A stretch of DNA of 64,000 bases from Mesostigma viride (GCA_009746045.1 RPFO01000899.1:32528-96527), one strand, 5' to 3'; positions 10,329 to 19,626 are shown, counted from the first letter of the stretch. Made by a program: numbers and translations. The notes: generated by a model not told the origin, from the sequence alone.

Positions 10329-10814
10329 TCACTCCTCGGAAAACGCGATCTCTCCGTCGACGTACGCCTTCCACAATTTGCGCTTGTTCTCGGCGGTGTT
10401 GTCGAGAGATTGGGCAGTGAGCTGCCTCAGGGTCCAATCTCCGGCCTTCTTGAGCACGTCTTTGTACGCCACGGACGGTCGCACGTCCGTCTTCGCTGTC
10501 TTCTTCGACCCGGGGTTCGCCTCGTCGTCTATCAACTGGAACGACTCGGGGTTCAGATCGATGTACAACTTCTTTGTCATGTCGACCCACTCGGTCACGT
10601 GCCCGTGCGCCTTCTGACCGGCGAGGTGCTTCGACTTGGACACGTACTCGCCGGTCTTCTCGTTCTTCACGAGGTCTTCCTTCTTCAGACGGTTCGTGGT
10701 CATCATGGCGGCGTCGTGGAAGACCTGGGACTTGCTCCCGTACCTGTGGACTGGCATGGGAAACGCTTTATCATACGTCTCCAGATTTTCGTTCGTCCTG
10801 CGAACGCGCACCAT
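10329..10814 (-). CDS. Unrecognised 161-residue protein
   Basis: The ATG at 10814 opens a frame starting MVRVRRTNENLETYDK. The protein is charged and helical, with SKSKHLAGQKAHGH near residues 60-72 and an acidic end. It lies 53 bases upstream of the PIN-like gene and 68 bases downstream of the transposase stop, all on the same strand, so co-regulation is possible. Basic boxes of the type KSKHxAGxKA occur in several giant-virus proteins, but I cannot name a family. Longer upstream extensions of the frame only overlap the transposase gene and are not used. Confidence 0.6.
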   Translation of the reverse strand: MVRVRRTNENLETYDKAFPMPVHRYGSKSQVFHDAAMMTTNRLKKEDLVKNEKTGEYVSKSKHLAGQKAHGHVTEWVDMTKKLYIDLNPESFQLIDDEANPGSKKTAKTDVRPSVAYKDVLKKAGDWTLRQLTAQSLDNTAENKRKLWKAYVDGEIAFSEE

Positions 10815-10882
10815 TTTCGAACCGTAGCGTGGGGACCCGGCGCCATGTTCATTTTCTCCGTGGTCTGCACGATCGTGTCCGC

Positions 10883-13800
10883 TTACTTGTTTTGGTCGGC
10901 CTTCCGGCCCGATGAGCCGGCCGAGGAGGACGGGAGTGACGAAAGCAGCGAGGAGTAAACGGACGGAATCGCGACCACCTCGTCGTCCCTGATCGATATA
11001 TTCTTCTTGGCCCGGAACGTTTTCAGCGGGTCCTTGTCGTCCGTGCTCTTCACGACCGCCGCGATGAACTGCCTCGTGGCCGCGACTGGATCTCGTTCCT
11101 TGTCGAGCACTTTGCGAACGGGTTCCATGTTCTTGTTTTTCTCCGCGCGCTTGGCCGCTCTCGCCTGGACGTACTCCATTCGATGCTTTTCGTTGTCCTC
11201 TTGACGCTTGGCCGCGTTCTCGTTTTGCAAATTGACGGCCTCCCTGCTCGGCCGGATCCGGCTTATCAGGGCCCTGTACTTTTGTTTGTCCCGGTCGAGG
11301 ATTACGCTCACCCACGGATCGTGCTTGCTCTCCCCGGCTTCGGGTTCGTCTGCGATGGTGGCGTTTTGCCATTTCTTCGCCCCTATCAGCGCCACGCGCA
11401 CTTTCTCCCCCGCACGGTATTCCCAGGCCCGCTTTTGTCTGCAACCCGTGACAGCGCGAGACCCATTCGAACGGACGCTCCGTGTGAGTCTCTCTTTCGC
11501 GATCGTCCTCTGGTGATCGCTATCCGCGGTGTCCCTTCGGCACGTCCTCATGACGGGGATCTTCGCATCCATGCCTTCTCGATATTGCTTTCCAGGATAA
11601 TCTTCTGTGACCGGTTTGGCTTTCGAGTAGTCGCGATACTCTTCCGGATTCTGCAACGATTCGACGCGGGTGCGCACCTTCGAAGGATCCTGGTACTTCC
11701 CGTCCACGAACTGGGCCATGCAGCCGCGTCTGGGGGGTATGAAGACGTCCGCCTCGGTGGACGAGGGCAGCGAAGGGGTCGCGCCCTTGATAGGCAGCGG
11801 GACGACGTTTTTCTCGATGGACCTGTACCCCGAGCAGAGCATGTAGTTTTTGATGGCGTGAGGCCGGATGAGCACGTGGAAGGCGTTGATGATCACGTAG
11901 GACAGGTTCAGCCTCGTGCGCGGGACCCGCGACGCCTCGCGGCGAATGAACGTCTTTGCGGTGTTGAAAGAAAGCTCGATGGGGTTGTACTCCGGCGAGT
12001 ACGGAGGCAGGAACAGCAGGGCGGGCTTTCGAGTAGCGTACGTCTTCCGCGTCGGGGGATGCAGAACCCCGTCTCCTCCTCCCCTTTTCCTCAACAAGGT
12101 CGCGAACTCGCTCAACTCCCCCTCCGGAAAAACGGGGTCTCCTAAGTTGGCGTTTTTCTGTCGCTCATCGTCCGGAGGCTTTCCGTGGACCGACGCGCCG
12201 TCCATCACGATCGTCTTTCCCTGCACGAAACCGTCCGGCAACGCCTCTAAGAACCACCGGAACAGGCTCTTGGACACCCGCATGGGCGGCGCCCCGGCGT
12301 TCTTGTCTGCCAACTGACTTCGGGAAATCTGAATGGAAAGGACGGTTTCGCGTTTGAAACGGATGACCTTGCCCAGTTTCTTCCACTGATCGTGGGCGAT
12401 CTTCGTCCCGCTGAAACTCGTGTCCACCGTGGCAGGGTCGCCGTACTCCATCTTCCCGCCGTCCATCTCCTTCAGGTTCCCTTCCATCCACTTGGGATCT
12501 CCGCGGCAGTGATGGACGATGAACCATATATGAGCCGCGACGTCGAGCCCGTGCATGTCCGTCCTCGTGCCCGCCGAGTCGTTGACTCTCCACATCACGT
12601 TCAACGCCGCGTATATAGCGCGGGCCAATCTGTAGTCCGGGTCGATGTTCCTCTCCTTTCTGCTGACGTACTCGCGGTCGTACATGTACGAGTCGTCCGC
12701 GTCCGAAGAGAACATGTTGTCCAACTCGCGGTACCGGGGGTTGTCCTTGTCCCCGAAAAGGTCTCGCAGAATCTCCGCGTAGGAGCTCTTTCCAAAAAGG
12801 GCCACCAGCTTGTCGACCATCATCTGGACCCCACCCTGGATATCCTGGTCGTCATCCCGCGTCCCCGCCTTGTCGGGGTACGGAAGGAGTTTGCGACGGG
12901 CCTCTTCGACGGTGCGCGAGAGAAGACTGTGCACTTCGATGCGGTCGTCTCCCACTCGGAGCAAAGGGGTCTCGTTCACATACGTGATCCCAGGAGGGAT
13001 GAACGGATGGCCCTTCTTGGCCGGGAAAATGTCGTCTCCGAACGTCCGTTGCCTCACGCTGTAGTTGTGCTTCTTGATGTATTCCAGCATGACGTAATCG
13101 TGGGCGGCGAGTCGCACGACGAACTGGATCTGCGACTCGGGGGTTTTCAGCGTGGATTCGTTCATGATCATGGTCCCGATCGTTTTCGCGAGCCGTTTCT
13201 CGTTCTTCACGACGAAGTGGGTCGCCGGATCGGGTAAAAACTGCCAGAACGTGTTCTCCATGTCCGAGTTGCCGAACGCGCGCTTGTCGAGGCAAAGACA
13301 CGTCGAACCATCGACGGTCTTTTGTTGCCAAAAGCTGGTCGGAAGCTCCTTTTGCATCGACCCTTTCTGCTCCTTCTCCGGAAGGAGGAACCCGTCGTAA
13401 TCTCCCTCGATGATGAAGTCGTAGAAGTCCGCCGACGCGTCCTCCTTGCGCACGAGGAACGTGGAATTAAGGGCTTCCTTCAATCTGCTCAGTTTCATAT
13501 CCGACGGGTCAGACACAGGGTCTTTCGTCCTGCACCAGGAACCGATTACCAGCATCATCCCTTCCCACCACGGTTCGGACCTCAGCAGTTCCGCGGCTGC
13601 CTGTTCTGCGGGGCTCTTGGCGGGGTTCTGGTTGCTGATCCGGACGGGGATGGGGGGGAAAATGCGGAGGAAGAAAGCCGGACGGAGATCCCCTTTTTCA
13701 TTTTCGGGCCATCGCATCGCCGCGAAAACGGTCGTTTTGGACGCCCGCTGCTCCCTTCGCCTCAGCTGCGGCTTCTCGCCCGGTCTGGTCCACGCTCGTA

Positions 13801-14563
13801 CGGGGGCCATGTTCATGACCACGTGAAATTCGTCCACGAACACGCAATCCTCGGCAAAAAGGAGCGACTGGACGCTCACGAAATCCTTCTTTGCGGCCAC
13901 CACGGCTTGCATGTCCTTTTCCTGGTAATCGTAGTGGATGGTCTTGTACGACAACTTGTGGTCCTCGCGGGCTTTCTTCACGTGCCTCTCCGAGAACTGG
14001 AACTTGGAAAAATCGCTCCCGAGTATTTCCTTTACGGCTACTCGGACATTGTTAAACGCTTTCATGAGTTCTTCTTGTCTCGTGCCAGATCGACCCTTGT
14101 CATCTCCGGCGGAGGTCCGTACGATCTTTCTACGAACGTCGTTGTTGTCTAGAAGGTCGATCCCGAACCGTACGTTAGAACTCGCACTGATCTTGTTCAA
14201 CACTCGCACTATATCCGAAGCCGTATACTGTGGGACGAACCGCGTCTGCAAGTCCGCCAGGAGAGACGATACCCTTTTCCAATTTTCCTCGCCTTTGAAT
14301 TCCGTAATAATATCAAATTTATTAGCTTTTGCATTTGAAGAAAACGGTTTTAGCTGAGACTTCTGGAACATGTCCTTTTTTCGGTAGTCTATATCGGACT
14401 TCATGTCCTTCTTCCACTTTGCGTGGTACTTCGCGGCTGTCTTGCGATCCACCTGAAAGTGCCTCGCCACCGAGGATATAGTCATTCCGCTGTCCTCTTG
14501 CATGGCCTTTTCGACCATCACGGCGATTCGTTCCCTGAGTTCTATTCCGTGGGCCTTGCCCAA
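10883..14563 (-). CDS. Very large IS630/Tc1-mariner-type DDE transposase
   Basis: About 1,226 residues without a stop. The N-terminus (~25-50) is a helix-turn-helix (SSVARHFQVDRKTAAKYH). The DDE catalytic core is recognisable: D244 (CVFVDEFHV), D788 (IVMDGASVHG) and E863 in LPPYSPEYNPIELSF, the signature of the IS630/Tc1-mariner superfamily. The first two acidic residues are normally about 90-100 residues apart; here 544 residues separate them, so a domain of roughly 450 residues is inserted (~330-770). A basic C-terminal extension (~920-1226) includes a beta-rich segment (~1045-1105). The frame has no nearby ATG: it begins at TTG 14563 and stays open 17 more codons to the inverted repeat at 14611. 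The true start was probably separated by that insertion. Confidence 0.85.
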   Translation of the reverse strand: MGKAHGIELRERIAVMVEKAMQEDSGMTISSVARHFQVDRKTAAKYHAKWKKDMKSDIDYRKKDMFQKSQLKPFSSNAKANKFDIITEFKGEENWKRVSSLLADLQTRFVPQYTASDIVRVLNKISASSNVRFGIDLLDNNDVRRKIVRTSAGDDKGRSGTRQEELMKAFNNVRVAVKEILGSDFSKFQFSERHVKKAREDHKLSYKTIHYDYQEKDMQAVVAAKKDFVSVQSLLFAEDCVFVDEFHVVMNMAPVRAWTRPGEKPQLRRREQRASKTTVFAAMRWPENEKGDLRPAFFLRIFPPIPVRISNQNPAKSPAEQAAAELLRSEPWWEGMMLVIGSWCRTKDPVSDPSDMKLSRLKEALNSTFLVRKEDASADFYDFIIEGDYDGFLLPEKEQKGSMQKELPTSFWQQKTVDGSTCLCLDKRAFGNSDMENTFWQFLPDPATHFVVKNEKRLAKTIGTMIMNESTLKTPESQIQFVVRLAAHDYVMLEYIKKHNYSVRQRTFGDDIFPAKKGHPFIPPGITYVNETPLLRVGDDRIEVHSLLSRTVEEARRKLLPYPDKAGTRDDDQDIQGGVQMMVDKLVALFGKSSYAEILRDLFGDKDNPRYRELDNMFSSDADDSYMYDREYVSRKERNIDPDYRLARAIYAALNVMWRVNDSAGTRTDMHGLDVAAHIWFIVHHCRGDPKWMEGNLKEMDGGKMEYGDPATVDTSFSGTKIAHDQWKKLGKVIRFKRETVLSIQISRSQLADKNAGAPPMRVSKSLFRWFLEALPDGFVQGKTIVMDGASVHGKPPDDERQKNANLGDPVFPEGELSEFATLLRKRGGGDGVLHPPTRKTYATRKPALLFLPPYSPEYNPIELSFNTAKTFIRREASRVPRTRLNLSYVIINAFHVLIRPHAIKNYMLCSGYRSIEKNVVPLPIKGATPSLPSSTEADVFIPPRRGCMAQFVDGKYQDPSKVRTRVESLQNPEEYRDYSKAKPVTEDYPGKQYREGMDAKIPVMRTCRRDTADSDHQRTIAKERLTRSVRSNGSRAVTGCRQKRAWEYRAGEKVRVALIGAKKWQNATIADEPEAGESKHDPWVSVILDRDKQKYRALISRIRPSREAVNLQNENAAKRQEDNEKHRMEYVQARAAKRAEKNKNMEPVRKVLDKERDPVAATRQFIAAVVKSTDDKDPLKTFRAKKNISIRDDEVVAIPSVYSSLLSSLPSSSAGSSGRKADQNK

Positions 14564-14610
14564 CTGGTGAGTAGGTCGCGCGTCTTTGCCCCCCTTGTCG
14601 TCCTGAGTCG

Positions 14611-14639
14611 GTGGCCGCGAGTTTGCTCAGTTGGCCAAG
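14611..14639 (+). repeat. Left terminal inverted repeat
   Basis: It begins GTGGCCGCGAGTTTGCTCAG and matches the reverse complement of 17866-17894 with two or three differences. A reversed TGAGCAAACT motif follows at 14649-14658, so the end can form a hairpin with the AGTTTGCTCA at 14620-14629. Confidence 0.7.
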
Positions 14640-14699
14640 GCATTCAAGTGAGCAAACTTTCGGCGCGCAACGCGCGGCTTGTTCAGGAACTACGGCAAA

Positions 14700-14850
14700 T
14701 CGAAAAATGCCTAGGCACTTTTGGATTCGCCTAGGCAGGACTAGATCTCAAATCTAAAAATGCCTAGGCATTTTTTCCGTGAACTAGATCTGAACAGCAA
14801 CGAATTGGTCGCAATAAAAATGCCTAGGCATTTTTAGATTTGCCTAGGCA
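14700..14850. repeat. Cluster of five CCTAGGCA palindromes
   Basis: The 10-bp palindrome TGCCTAGGCA, or a one-base variant, occurs at 14708, 14728, 14761, 14821 and 14841. Most copies sit in the wider context AAAAATGCCTAGGCATTTTT. The spacings are about 20, 33, 60 and 20 bp. It lies about 200 bp upstream of the first exon of the spliced gene and just inside the left inverted repeat. It could be a promoter element or a binding site for a dimeric protein. Confidence 0.6.
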
Positions 14851-15033
14851 CTTTTGGATTCTCCGTCCTTTCTGAACAGCCGCGCATCAGTCGCAACTAC
14901 CGTTGTAGCGAGGCATTTTATGCGTGCTCGGCATTTTGGGTTTAACGGACTGCACTGCACTTTGAATTCAAACAGGTGAAAGCAACTGTTGAACACGTTT
15001 TAAGGTGAGATCGGTGGGTGAGAACAAGCGGAA

Positions 15034-17146
15034 ATGGCTGACACAATGGGCACCGAAACCATGCAATTATGCGGGGGTGGTTGCGAAAACATGGTTGGCC
15101 CAGTCCACAAGTGCACGTGCGGCAAGTGGATGCATGTTTTTTGTGGTGTCGGCGTGGGAGAAGAGGGTTTTGGACAGACAATTCTGTGCAAGGAATGCTG
15201 CGGCGATACGAAGGTCGCCAGGAAAGTCGCTCCGAATGACCTGGGCAATCAGCCTGATAGCGCGAAAGGAATCGACAAGAGGGCTGCTGATGACAAAGAA
15301 GCCCACTCTGATGGGGAAGAAGATGCTGAGGAGGCTGAGGATAGGGCCCTTCTAGCTGGGGACATGGCCATATTGGAAGGAACTGACCTTAACGAACTGG
15401 ACCGTGCCGTTTTAAGTGGGAAAATGAAGCCCATGACAACTAAGGAGCAAGCCGGGACGGCGACCAATGTATTCAAGGGCACCAGAAAGCAGGTACAGGG
15501 CGAAGTATTTTTGAAATCAGGACAGGCTGCCTGCTGCGGACTTTCGTTTTGCGGTATATAGCGGTCATGCATTCGCGGGAACTCGCAGGTTTCTTTAGCG
15601 CAGCATCCTTCAGTTAGTGATTCCTTTTTGCACTTCAATCTCTGCGGTGCTGCCACCACGCGGGTTGCACAGGGATGTGCTGGAGATGAGGGAGGCGACG
15701 GCGATGTCTATGCCAAGTGCGATGGTGATAGCGACGGTGATAGCGATGGGGATAGCGACGGCGATGGTGATGCCGATGGCGTCGCAAATCAGCAGCAAGA
15801 TGGGAAGGCATCCGATACGTCCCATGAAACGAGAAATCAGGTAAAGAACGGCATAGTATGAAATCACGACATCGTGGCGACTTTAGTTAGTGGCTGTTTT
15901 GCAAATTTGTAAATTGCGGGGGGCAGCTTTCGACATGTTTCTTTGTTGCTGCATGTTTATATGTGCATGACGTATGTGCATTCATGCATTATGTGCAATC
16001 ATTCATTGGTGCTGCCGGAACGCGTTACTTGTTACAGGGATGTGCCGGATCTGAACAAGGCGACAGAGATGCCGACACCAAGGTCGATGGTGTCGGCGAT
16101 CACGTTGATGGTCAAACCGATGCCGATGCCAGTGACCATGGCCATGCCCACGGCGATGCCAAGGGCAATGAACATGGCCATCAACATGCCCATGGCAGTG
16201 GCCAGGGAGTGGCTGCGGGTGATGCACTGCTGCGTTCAGCTGACATCAACCAGGATTGTTCTGGGACAGCACCTACCATCGAGCGCGGCTCCATCTTTGC
16301 AAGTGCACGACCCCAAGCGACATACGTAGTCGTTTCAGTGGTTGAAGGTGCAGGCTTCTTCATGGCCAAAACCACAGTCTCCAACCTGAAGGGCCTTAAG
16401 CAACGCTCGAGTCAGCGCCCCATCATTGATGTAATGACCCCTGTGGTGTTTGTCAAGCTGCCCCTTGATGGCAAAGGCATGCCTTTCACCCAAGCTCTTG
16501 ACGGAAACGGCAAGCCCTACGCGATGCCACCTGGGCCAGCTAGGGATGCCACCTTGGCAAATGGTGAAGGTCTCTTGGCCACGCTTGATGTGCAGCAGTT
16601 CTCCAAGTATCCGGCTGCGTTCTGCCGTGTGGGCAATGATTCAGCCCCTTTTCCTTTCGATGAGGCACCGGGATGGCAGTCTTCTCGCCCTGCAAAGGTG
16701 CCCAAGCTGGCATCACCTGTGCCAGCATCTCCAGCTGCCAGGCGTGCATCACTCACGCCAGGAAAGCCGGCTGCCCACAGGCGTGCATCCCTCGTGCCAG
16801 AATCGCCTGCCAAGCGTGCTTCACTCACACCGGAACTGCCAACTGCCAAGCATGCCCGCAAGGATAGAAAAGCATTCGTGGATCTTACGAACACAGAGAC
16901 GCAATCCAAGCCTACAAAAAAGCCTAAATCAGAAGACTCACTTGGTGGCATGGGCGACGACATCATGGGCAAGGGCAAGGGTAGCGAGGGCAAGGGCATG
17001 GGCTGCACTGGCACGCAGGATGCCAACATGGGCATGTTTGGCATGCAGGGCATGAATAGCATGGGCACAGATGGCACGAGTATGGTTGGCATGGGTATGA
17101 ACGGCACGGGAATGGGTGGCATGGGCGGCATGGGCAGCATGGGTGG

Positions 17147-17180
<34 letters not shown>

Positions 17181-17213
17181 ATGGGCAGCATGGGCATGGG
17201 CATGGGCATGGGT

Positions 17214-17291
<78 letters not shown>

Positions 17292-17292
17292 T

Positions 17293-17339
<47 letters not shown>

Positions 17340-17340
17340 T

Positions 17341-17397
<57 letters not shown>

Positions 17398-17510
17398 CAG
17401 GCATGCCAGGCATGGGGGGAATGGGGGCATGGGGGGCATGGGGGGCATGGGGGGCATGGGGGGTATGGGGGGAATGGCAGGCATGGGGCCGGGCATGGGG
17501 GGAATATTAA
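15034..17510 (+). CDS. Three-exon gene: PHD-like zinc finger and Met-Gly repeat protein
   Basis: Exons are 15034-15492, 15673-15840 and 16038-17510, all joined in phase 0 at GT-AG introns (AAGCAG|GTACAG, TTGCACAG|GG; AAATCAG|GTAAAG, TTACAG|GG), giving about 699 residues. Exon 1 encodes a Cys/His cluster CGGGCENMVGPVHKCTCGKW, then FCG and CKECC, resembling a PHD-type zinc finger. An acidic region follows. Exons 2 and 3 both start with GCAG(D/S)E. The Asp/Gly- and His-rich repeats differ between them. The end of exon 3 encodes a long Met-Gly repeat. The gene is the cargo of the TIR element and is clearly eukaryotic, unlike its intronless neighbours. Its function is unknown; the finger suggests binding to protein or chromatin. 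Confidence 0.65.
17085..17480 (+). repeat. ATGGGC hexamer microsatellite within coding region
   Basis: A tandem GGGCAT hexamer array encodes Met-Gly in the sense frame of the spliced gene's last exon. Only a few interruptions (TTGGGC) occur. Frames on the other strand (Pro-Met, His-Ala) are by-products of the repeat. Confidence 0.8.
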
Positions 17511-17746
17511 TGGGCATGGCAAACTGCAAATTAAAGGAACATTAAGAATGGCACTACAAAAGTGCTTACAATATGTATCATGACTCAGCTGCAAATGGTG
17601 TGAGCTTGCATGAATTATTACTTGTTTCACTGAAATTATTCCAAGGAGTTGTTACAACTGGCATGGCATTTGTTTAGAATCAACGGCTGCCTCCCAAGCT
17701 CAGGCAGCCAGGAATTCAGGCTTTTGTACTAGACCAGCGGGAATAA

Positions 17747-17763
17747 GGGGGGGGGGGGGGGGG
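17747..17763. repeat. 17-base poly-G tract
   Basis: An uninterrupted run of 17 G lies between the end of the spliced gene and the right inverted repeat. Its true length may differ because such runs are prone to sequencing error. Confidence 0.8.
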
Positions 17764-17865
17764 TTGACGGAATAATTGAATGGGCTAGGCCAAAAGGCTA
17801 ATTGTATGCAGTTATTTCGTTGATTTTACGTTACTTTGTGAGTTTGGCACCCAAGTGAGCAAACT

Positions 17866-17894
17866 CTTGGCCAACTAAGCAAACTTGCGGCCAC
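17866..17894 (-). repeat. Right terminal inverted repeat
   Basis: The reverse complement begins GTGGCCGCAAGTTTGCTTAG and continues GTTGGCCAAG, matching the left end at 14611. A further AGTTTGCTCA motif lies directly inside it. Confidence 0.7.
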
Positions 17895-17950
17895 CAGCTC
17901 CGGCTCCATGCCATCGTAGTACCATACTCCAACGTCATTTTTCGGGCGAT

Positions 17951-18379
17951 TTAAAAGCGAGCACGCTGAGTCAGATCGGGGCGTGGCACGGTCACGAACC
18001 GAGTCACGTCCGTCTCCGTTGGTGACTCTGCGATGGACTGAAACGTGTTTCGCATCCGAACGCTCGGCGCCTGGTTCCGCACGCTCTCGAAATCTCTTCC
18101 GTTCGTGTAGTTGGCGTACGGATTCGTAGCGTCCTCGGTGACCGCGAACACGTTTTCTTTCTTCACGAACCTCGCGTCGATTGTGTACGCCGCGTGCGAC
18201 AGCAGAACAATCGCGAATCCGGCGATGACGGCTCGGACGGACCACATCACGGCGCCTCCCACCATCATGACGTACAGCCCGAACCGTTTCGCCGCCACGC
18301 ACCGTTCCGCCAGCGAGGCGCCGGGGACAAAGGGCCAAAAACACAGCGGGTCATCCAAAATACCTTGGAAGATGTACAT
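17951..18379 (-). CDS. Single-pass membrane protein, unrecognised
   Basis: 142 residues from the ATG at 18379. A long hydrophobic stretch at about 35-62 (VMMVGGAVMWSVRAVIAGFA...) forms one long or two short membrane segments. The C-terminal 75 residues are polar and contain NPYAN-type turns. It shares the minus strand with the next gene upstream (25 bases away). Its size and position in the structural cluster suggest a virion membrane protein, which is an inference. Confidence 0.6.
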   Translation of the reverse strand: MYIFQGILDDPLCFWPFVPGASLAERCVAAKRFGLYVMMVGGAVMWSVRAVIAGFAIVLLSHAAYTIDARFVKKENVFAVTEDATNPYANYTNGRDFESVRNQAPSVRMRNTFQSIAESPTETDVTRFVTVPRPDLTQRARF

Positions 18380-18403
18380 TCCTCTATACTAACCACTGTA
18401 AAC

Positions 18404-18910
18404 TTATTTTTGGATCGCCGGGAGATCCACGGTGGACGATGCGATCTTGGAGACCCCGGACATCACCTCGCTCATCAGGTTGGAAGCGTCTGCCTGTCCG
18501 GTCTCAAACTTCTCCGCGATGTCCCTCGCCAGCATCTCCGCTTGTCGCAGGATCTCGTCCGGGATATTCCGCACGCCCATCCCGATCATGGCGAGAGTGG
18601 AGAGGTACTGCCATATCGCGTCCTTCGTACCCTGCGGCGCCCCGGCCCAGTGCTTCTTGAGGTCCACCTCGTTCAAGTACGGGATGGAGTTCGCGGCATC
18701 CTCGAACAACGCCTCGTCCTGGTCCGTGATCATTGTGAGGTGCGGCTCGATCGCGTCCATGAATGTTTCGAGCGGCAGGCGGACATTCGCTTTGGTCGCG
18801 AGCTTCAACGCGGTCTGAACCCCCGCGATAGATTTCTCCTCGGGGAACGCCAAGGCCAGCTCATCGAGGAACATCGCCAGCATGTTGTTGAATGCCTGGA
18901 CCGCCGACAT
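18404..18910 (-). CDS. Unrecognised all-helical protein
   Basis: 168 residues from the ATG at 18910 (MSAVQAFNNMLAMFLDEL). It is acidic, predicted all-helical, and has neither cysteine pairs nor membrane segments. It lies back-to-back with the plus-strand gene at 18997, and the 86-base AT-rich gap between them probably holds both promoters. It was read at full length without frame problems. Confidence 0.6.
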   Translation of the reverse strand: MSAVQAFNNMLAMFLDELALAFPEEKSIAGVQTALKLATKANVRLPLETFMDAIEPHLTMITDQDEALFEDAANSIPYLNEVDLKKHWAGAPQGTKDAIWQYLSTLAMIGMGVRNIPDEILRQAEMLARDIAEKFETGQADASNLMSEVMSGVSKIASSTVDLPAIQK

Positions 18911-18989
18911 GATGGAGCGAGTGCACTATCATCCATCATGCGATAATTTATTTACGCGTTTAAAACGAACCGCATTATTTCAGCGAAGT

Positions 18990-18999
18990 TGTATAAATG
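18990..18999 (+). promoter_or_regulatory. TATA-like box overlapping start codon
   Basis: TATAAATGG reads into the ATG at 18997. It is one of a set of TATA-like boxes within about 20 bases of viral start codons in this window. Confidence 0.4.
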
Positions 19000-19626
19000 G
19001 AGGTCAAGGTCCGGCTCGACAACAAGATTCACGCATGGAAGTTCCCGAACTCGATGATCCAGAGCGTGATGAGCAACTTGGGCGAGGACGCCGAAACGTG
19101 CAAACGCATTATCAAAAACATCGTCGTGCGTCTGGCGAGCGTCCTCGAGACGAAGGAACTTCACGGGACCGTCACGGACGTGGAGGTGATTTGTCTCATG
19201 CACATACGGCAGCAGGAAAACCTGCCGGAAGGGATCAAGAAGGCCGCCACCGAGGTGCTGACCGCGTGGAAGGATGCGGAGGACAGCATCTCCGCGGACG
19301 CTAGGAGGGGTCTGCGGGTGTCGGAGCGCATGATCCCGATCCTGCTTTCGTGTCAGAACCGGGACGAGTTCGAGAAGTATTTCACCCAGGTCATATACCC
19401 TAACATCGAAGAGGGCCACGTGGCCTCGATCATCCGTTTTTTCAACGTGTTGGGGGAGTGGGTGATGCGCGACGAGTCGCCCGTGAAGGAGGATAGCCAT
19501 TACATCGAGAAGTACCTCCTTCGCATCTTCACGAACCACGTGGTGCCGTTCCTGGCGGTCAAGAAAAAGGATGTGGTGGCCAAGAGGTTCAACACGGCCG
19601 CGGAGGTCATGAAGGAGTACGTGTAG
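18997..19626 (+). CDS. Unrecognised 209-residue helical protein
   Basis: The protein begins MEVKVRLDNKIHAWKF and is helical with mixed charge throughout (e.g. IIKNIVVRLASVLETK and IIRFFNVLGEWVM). It has no zinc ligands or membrane segments. It is followed after 57 bases by a membrane protein gene on the same strand. I recognise no family. Its place beside fibre-like genes favours a virion role. Confidence 0.6.
   Translation: MEVKVRLDNKIHAWKFPNSMIQSVMSNLGEDAETCKRIIKNIVVRLASVLETKELHGTVTDVEVICLMHIRQQENLPEGIKKAATEVLTAWKDAEDSISADARRGLRVSERMIPILLSCQNRDEFEKYFTQVIYPNIEEGHVASIIRFFNVLGEWVMRDESPVKEDSHYIEKYLLRIFTNHVVPFLAVKKKDVVAKRFNTAAEVMKEYV

Larger units (their letters stand above)
14611..17894. mobile_element. 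TIR-bounded DNA element carrying a spliced gene
   Basis: The ends 14611-14639 and 17866-17894 are inverted copies sharing GTGGCCGC, AGTTTGCT and AGTTGGCCAAG in the same order. Each end also carries a second AGTTTGCTCA-type motif further in, in opposite orientations at the two ends. The 3.28-kb interior contains a palindrome cluster and a three-exon gene, but no transposase, so the element looks non-autonomous. No clear target duplication is visible (flanks ...GAGTCG and CAGCTCC...). It lies between the open 5' end of the transposase frame and a short ATG frame (MEPEL) at 17909, which suggests it interrupts the transposase gene. Confidence 0.65.

Noticed and set aside
11183-12145. 320-codon plus-strand frame inside the transposase gene
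   Set aside because: Arginine- and leucine-rich with no motif; opposite an intact DDE transposase.
16517-17630. Minus-strand Pro-Met, Pro-Cys and His-Ala repeat frames
   Set aside because: All arise from the ATGGGC hexamer array; the plus strand is in frame with two upstream exons.
14611-17894. The TIR element as a Tc1-mariner element mobilised by the adjacent transposase
   Set aside because: No TA target duplication is seen at its ends, and the transposase gene lies outside the repeats.
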